A program made the position numbers and the translations under genes. The notes beneath the pieces are model-generated. The model saw nothing but the letters and a program-made list of their open reading frames with translations. It did not search any database and was not told the origin of the DNA. DNA of 6,503 nt from Spirochaetia bacterium (GTDB lineage: Bacteria > Spirochaetota > Spirochaetia > PWKH01), in contig JAIPFU010000097.1 in the NCBI GenBank assembly GCA_021736505.1, positions 1-6,503 on the forward strand, written 5' to 3'. Shown piece after piece: positions 4,638 to 6,503 of the stretch; positions within the stretch are counted from its first letter, which is position 1; each line of letters opens with the position of its first letter.

Positions 4638-6503
4638 GTGAAAAGTGCAGTTCCCAAGCGTCTTTCTGCGGCGTTGAGTTTTTTGTTTTTCATCGCCGGC
4701 GGTGTCTTTATTATCCTTCCCCTCAGCAATTTTTCTGAACTGCTTCCGGAATCCATGCAATCTGCAGTCGAAACGGTGTATGCCGTTCATGAAACACTGA
4801 ATTACTTGTTTATGGAAGCGGTATATTATATTCCCGCATTTTTTCTCATCCTAGCCATCTTCATGTACCGCGGTACCCGGAAGAATAGGACAGGGCAAAA
4901 TACAGATAAGCGCAGCGGTATTGCATATGTTTTTCTTCTGCTCTCCCTGATTCCTTTTATAACCATGGTCTTTCTGCTTCATGTTCTCCGTGGAAACGGC
5001 GAAGATGTTATATCCCGTGCTTTCCTTGAGATTCTCGGTGCAGAGCAGGCTCCGATAATACTTTTGGCAATTTTTATTTTGGAAATGCTTCTGATGTTCT
5101 CTGCTTTCATTCTTGTAAGCCGTGCTGATAAAAGCGTCGGCGATCATGCAGCTGTTTTCGCTTCCAAAAAGAGGCTCCGGCGTGATGCAAAGCGTGCATC
5201 CCGAGTTCAAGGCCCCATCCAGGCTTCACCCTACGCAGGAAAACGGGCTACTGCTTCCGGAAAAAATTCTAAGGGGGACGAACGCAGCAGCTTCTCCCAG
5301 GCAGATCTTACCCTCCGGTTTCCCTCAGTTCCAGAAGTTCCGGGGTTGAATACGTTTAAAAGGAAACCTACTGATGAGTATGCGCAAACCGAGGAAAATT
5401 CGGAAGAAGATGGGAAGCCGCCTAACGAAAAGGATAATGGGCAGTTTCAGGATTTTGCCGAACAAGCCTTCGCAGAAGGGGAGCCTTCCAATTCTCTTGA
5501 GAGCGGTCAATCTGCCGGTAAAAGTGCAGAAGATACGGAAAAGGAAGATTTTGATAAGCGCGTAGCAAGCTGGCTTTCAAACCGTGAGCTCCTGGAAAAG
5601 GCAATGCGGCCTGCAAATGCTGAAAGCAGGAAATCAGAAGAGAAAGAGCTTAAAAATAGCTCTTCGGGAGCTTCATTGGAGCAGGTGGAACGCATAGAAT
5701 GGGAGTATTCAGTGGAGACTGATTCAACCCGAAAGCGCAGACAGGGTGCAGAAACTGCTTCGAAAGAGCCGACAGGCAATTCATCGGATGATGCAGCAAA
5801 TCCTGAAAACCAGGAAACGGAAAACTGGAACCAAAATACTGACAAGCAGAATGAAGAGCGATGGGCAGAGGAAAGCCCATCATCCCTGAAAAAAATACGT
5901 TCCGAGGATCCGAATTTTCAGAATTATCCTCTTCGCGGGGAAGATGACTATTCTAGGGAAGATGAGTTCTCTCAGGCAGATGAATTTTCTCAGCAAGGTG
6001 AATTTCCAGAAGAATTTCCAGATGAATTTTCAGATGAATTTTCAGGGAAGGAAGATTTTTCTGAGGAAGATGAAGAAGAAATACCGGATGAGGAGTTTTT
6101 CGGTACCTATGAAGAGCTGAATAAGTTAACTGAGTTAGCTGAAAAAGATGAAGAGGATGAGCATAGCCGGAAGCCGGTGAACAATGATCAGCTGAACAAT
6201 GATCAGCAAGAAGAGTTCAGTCCTGAACTGACCCGGGAAAAGAAGCGTCGAAACTATCTTTTTCCTCCCGAACACCTGCTGGAGGAGTATCCGGATATCT
6301 CCGATAAAGATGATGCGTATACCCGGGAGGCGGCGGATGCCCTTATGAAGACCTTTGAAGAGTTCAATATTGAAGCCGAACTCATTGGAGTACAGAAAGG
6401 GCCCGTGGTTACCATGTTTGAGATTCTTCCAGCCCCGGGAGTGCGCGTCTCCTCCATCACGAACCTGGCGGATAATATAGCGCTGCAGCTGGCGGCTTCG
6501 CGG
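4638..6503 (+). CDS. ftsK: DNA translocase FtsK/SpoIIIE, N-terminal part, 3' truncated by the window edge
   Basis: FtsK is a membrane-anchored hexameric dsDNA pump at the division septum that clears and aligns chromosome termini. The frame is open from GTG 4638 to the window end: 622 codons without a stop. Four hydrophobic segments at about residues 9-30, 62-77, 94-116 and 138-160 match the usual four-helix FtsK anchor. A basic cluster follows (KKRLRRDAKR, 177-186), consistent with a cytoplasmic side. Residues about 162-538 form a hydrophilic, Glu/Ser/Asp-rich linker with short repeats and no visible fold. From NYLFPPEHLL (539) the motor alpha domain begins, with AADALMKTFEEFNIEAE, GPVVTMFE (588-595) and APGVRVSSITNLADNIALQL. 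Walker A, Walker B and the DNA-reading gamma domain lie beyond the edge. FtsK versus SpoIIIE cannot be decided from this part. Confidence 0.93.
   Translation, partial: MKSAVPKRLSAALSFLFFIAGGVFIILPLSNFSELLPESMQSAVETVYAVHETLNYLFMEAVYYIPAFFLILAIFMYRGTRKNRTGQNTDKRSGIAYVFLLLSLIPFITMVFLLHVLRGNGEDVISRAFLEILGAEQAPIILLAIFILEMLLMFSAFILVSRADKSVGDHAAVFASKKRLRRDAKRASRVQGPIQASPYAGKRATASGKNSKGDERSSFSQADLTLRFPSVPEVPGLNTFKRKPTDEYAQTEENSEEDGKPPNEKDNGQFQDFAEQAFAEGEPSNSLESGQSAGKSAEDTEKEDFDKRVASWLSNRELLEKAMRPANAESRKSEEKELKNSSSGASLEQVERIEWEYSVETDSTRKRRQGAETASKEPTGNSSDDAANPENQETENWNQNTDKQNEERWAEESPSSLKKIRSEDPNFQNYPLRGEDDYSREDEFSQADEFSQQGEFPEEFPDEFSDEFSGKEDFSEEDEEEIPDEEFFGTYEELNKLTELAEKDEEDEHSRKPVNNDQLNNDQQEEFSPELTREKKRRNYLFPPEHLLEEYPDISDKDDAYTREAADALMKTFEEFNIEAELIGVQKGPVVTMFEILPAPGVRVSSITNLADNIALQLAASR
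5961..6044 (+). repeat. In-frame 18- and 12-base repeats (DEFS type) in the ftsK linker
   Basis: Two 18-base units (5961-5978 DEFSQA, 5979-5996 DEFSQQ) are followed by four 12-base units (5997-6008 GEFP, 6009-6020 EEFP, 6021-6032 DEFS, 6033-6044 DEFS). The last two are identical (GATGAATTTTCA). They cover FtsK residues 442-469. The result is a regularly spaced acidic-Phe pattern in an otherwise disordered-looking linker. Weaker relatives continue (EDFSEEDEEE). Confidence 0.85.
6177..6206 (+). repeat. Two-copy 15-base tandem repeat in the ftsK linker
   Basis: GTGAACAATGATCAG at 6177-6191 and CTGAACAATGATCAG at 6192-6206 differ at one base and encode VNNDQ and LNNDQ (FtsK residues 514-523). 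They lie about 15 residues before the motor domain. Like the arrays in mnmE, the unit length preserves the frame. Confidence 0.9.

Noticed and set aside
5122..5349. 75-codon open frame on + inside the ftsK region
   Set aside because: It is out of frame with the ftsK reading frame, which is open throughout and has membrane helices and motor-domain motifs; no ribosome site or recognisable product.
4572..5883. Several minus-strand open frames opposite ftsK (for example 4851-5210, 5507-5845, 5650-5883)
   Set aside because: They are antisense shadows of the Ser/Glu-rich ftsK coding strand, with no recognisable domain or ribosome site.

Overview
The window is a dense, same-strand stretch of bacterial housekeeping genes, all on +. 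In order they are: the 3' part of mnmE (truncated by the left edge), mnmG, rsmG, uppP, and the 5' part of an ftsK/spoIIIE-type DNA translocase gene (truncated by the right edge). mnmE, mnmG, rsmG and uppP are identified from several family-specific motifs each. ftsK is identified from its four-helix membrane domain and the first part of its motor domain. No RNA gene, CRISPR array, insertion sequence or convincing terminator is visible. No stretch longer than about 130 bases lacks a gene.

Organism: a bacterium of moderate GC. The MnmE G-domain wording (GRTNAGKSSLF, DIHGTTRDYIESW, EGIRRSE) and the acidic FtsK linker remind me of spirochaetes (Spirochaeta/Treponema relatives). That is an impression, not a search result, and I hold it with low to moderate confidence.

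Layout: mnmE runs to 1028, followed by a 132-base gap with a perfect two-copy 15-base repeat. mnmG (1161-2963) overlaps rsmG (2960-3652) by 4 bases (ATGA), so the two are probably translationally coupled. A 71-base gap containing a perfect 16-base A/T palindrome leads to uppP (3724-4527). A 110-base A/T-rich gap crowded with AAGTA motifs leads to ftsK, which starts at GTG 4638 behind a perfect AAGGAGG. ftsK stays open to the right edge with 622 codons and no stop.

How the genes fit together: MnmE and MnmG jointly make the xm5U34 wobble modification of tRNA. RsmG methylates 16S rRNA. UppP recycles the undecaprenyl carrier for peptidoglycan synthesis. FtsK couples chromosome segregation to division. 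This is a translation-fidelity block followed by envelope and division genes, without parA/parB directly after rsmG, where they sit in many bacteria.

The most unusual content is a set of short tandem repeats, mostly with units divisible by three, in mnmE, in the mnmE-mnmG gap and in the ftsK linker. The strongest case is an extra segment of about 88 residues inside the switch II loop of the MnmE GTPase domain. It is built partly on six 18-base repeats and lies between the DTAG motif and the presumed catalytic glutamate. I see no defence, mobile or other novel multi-gene system here.
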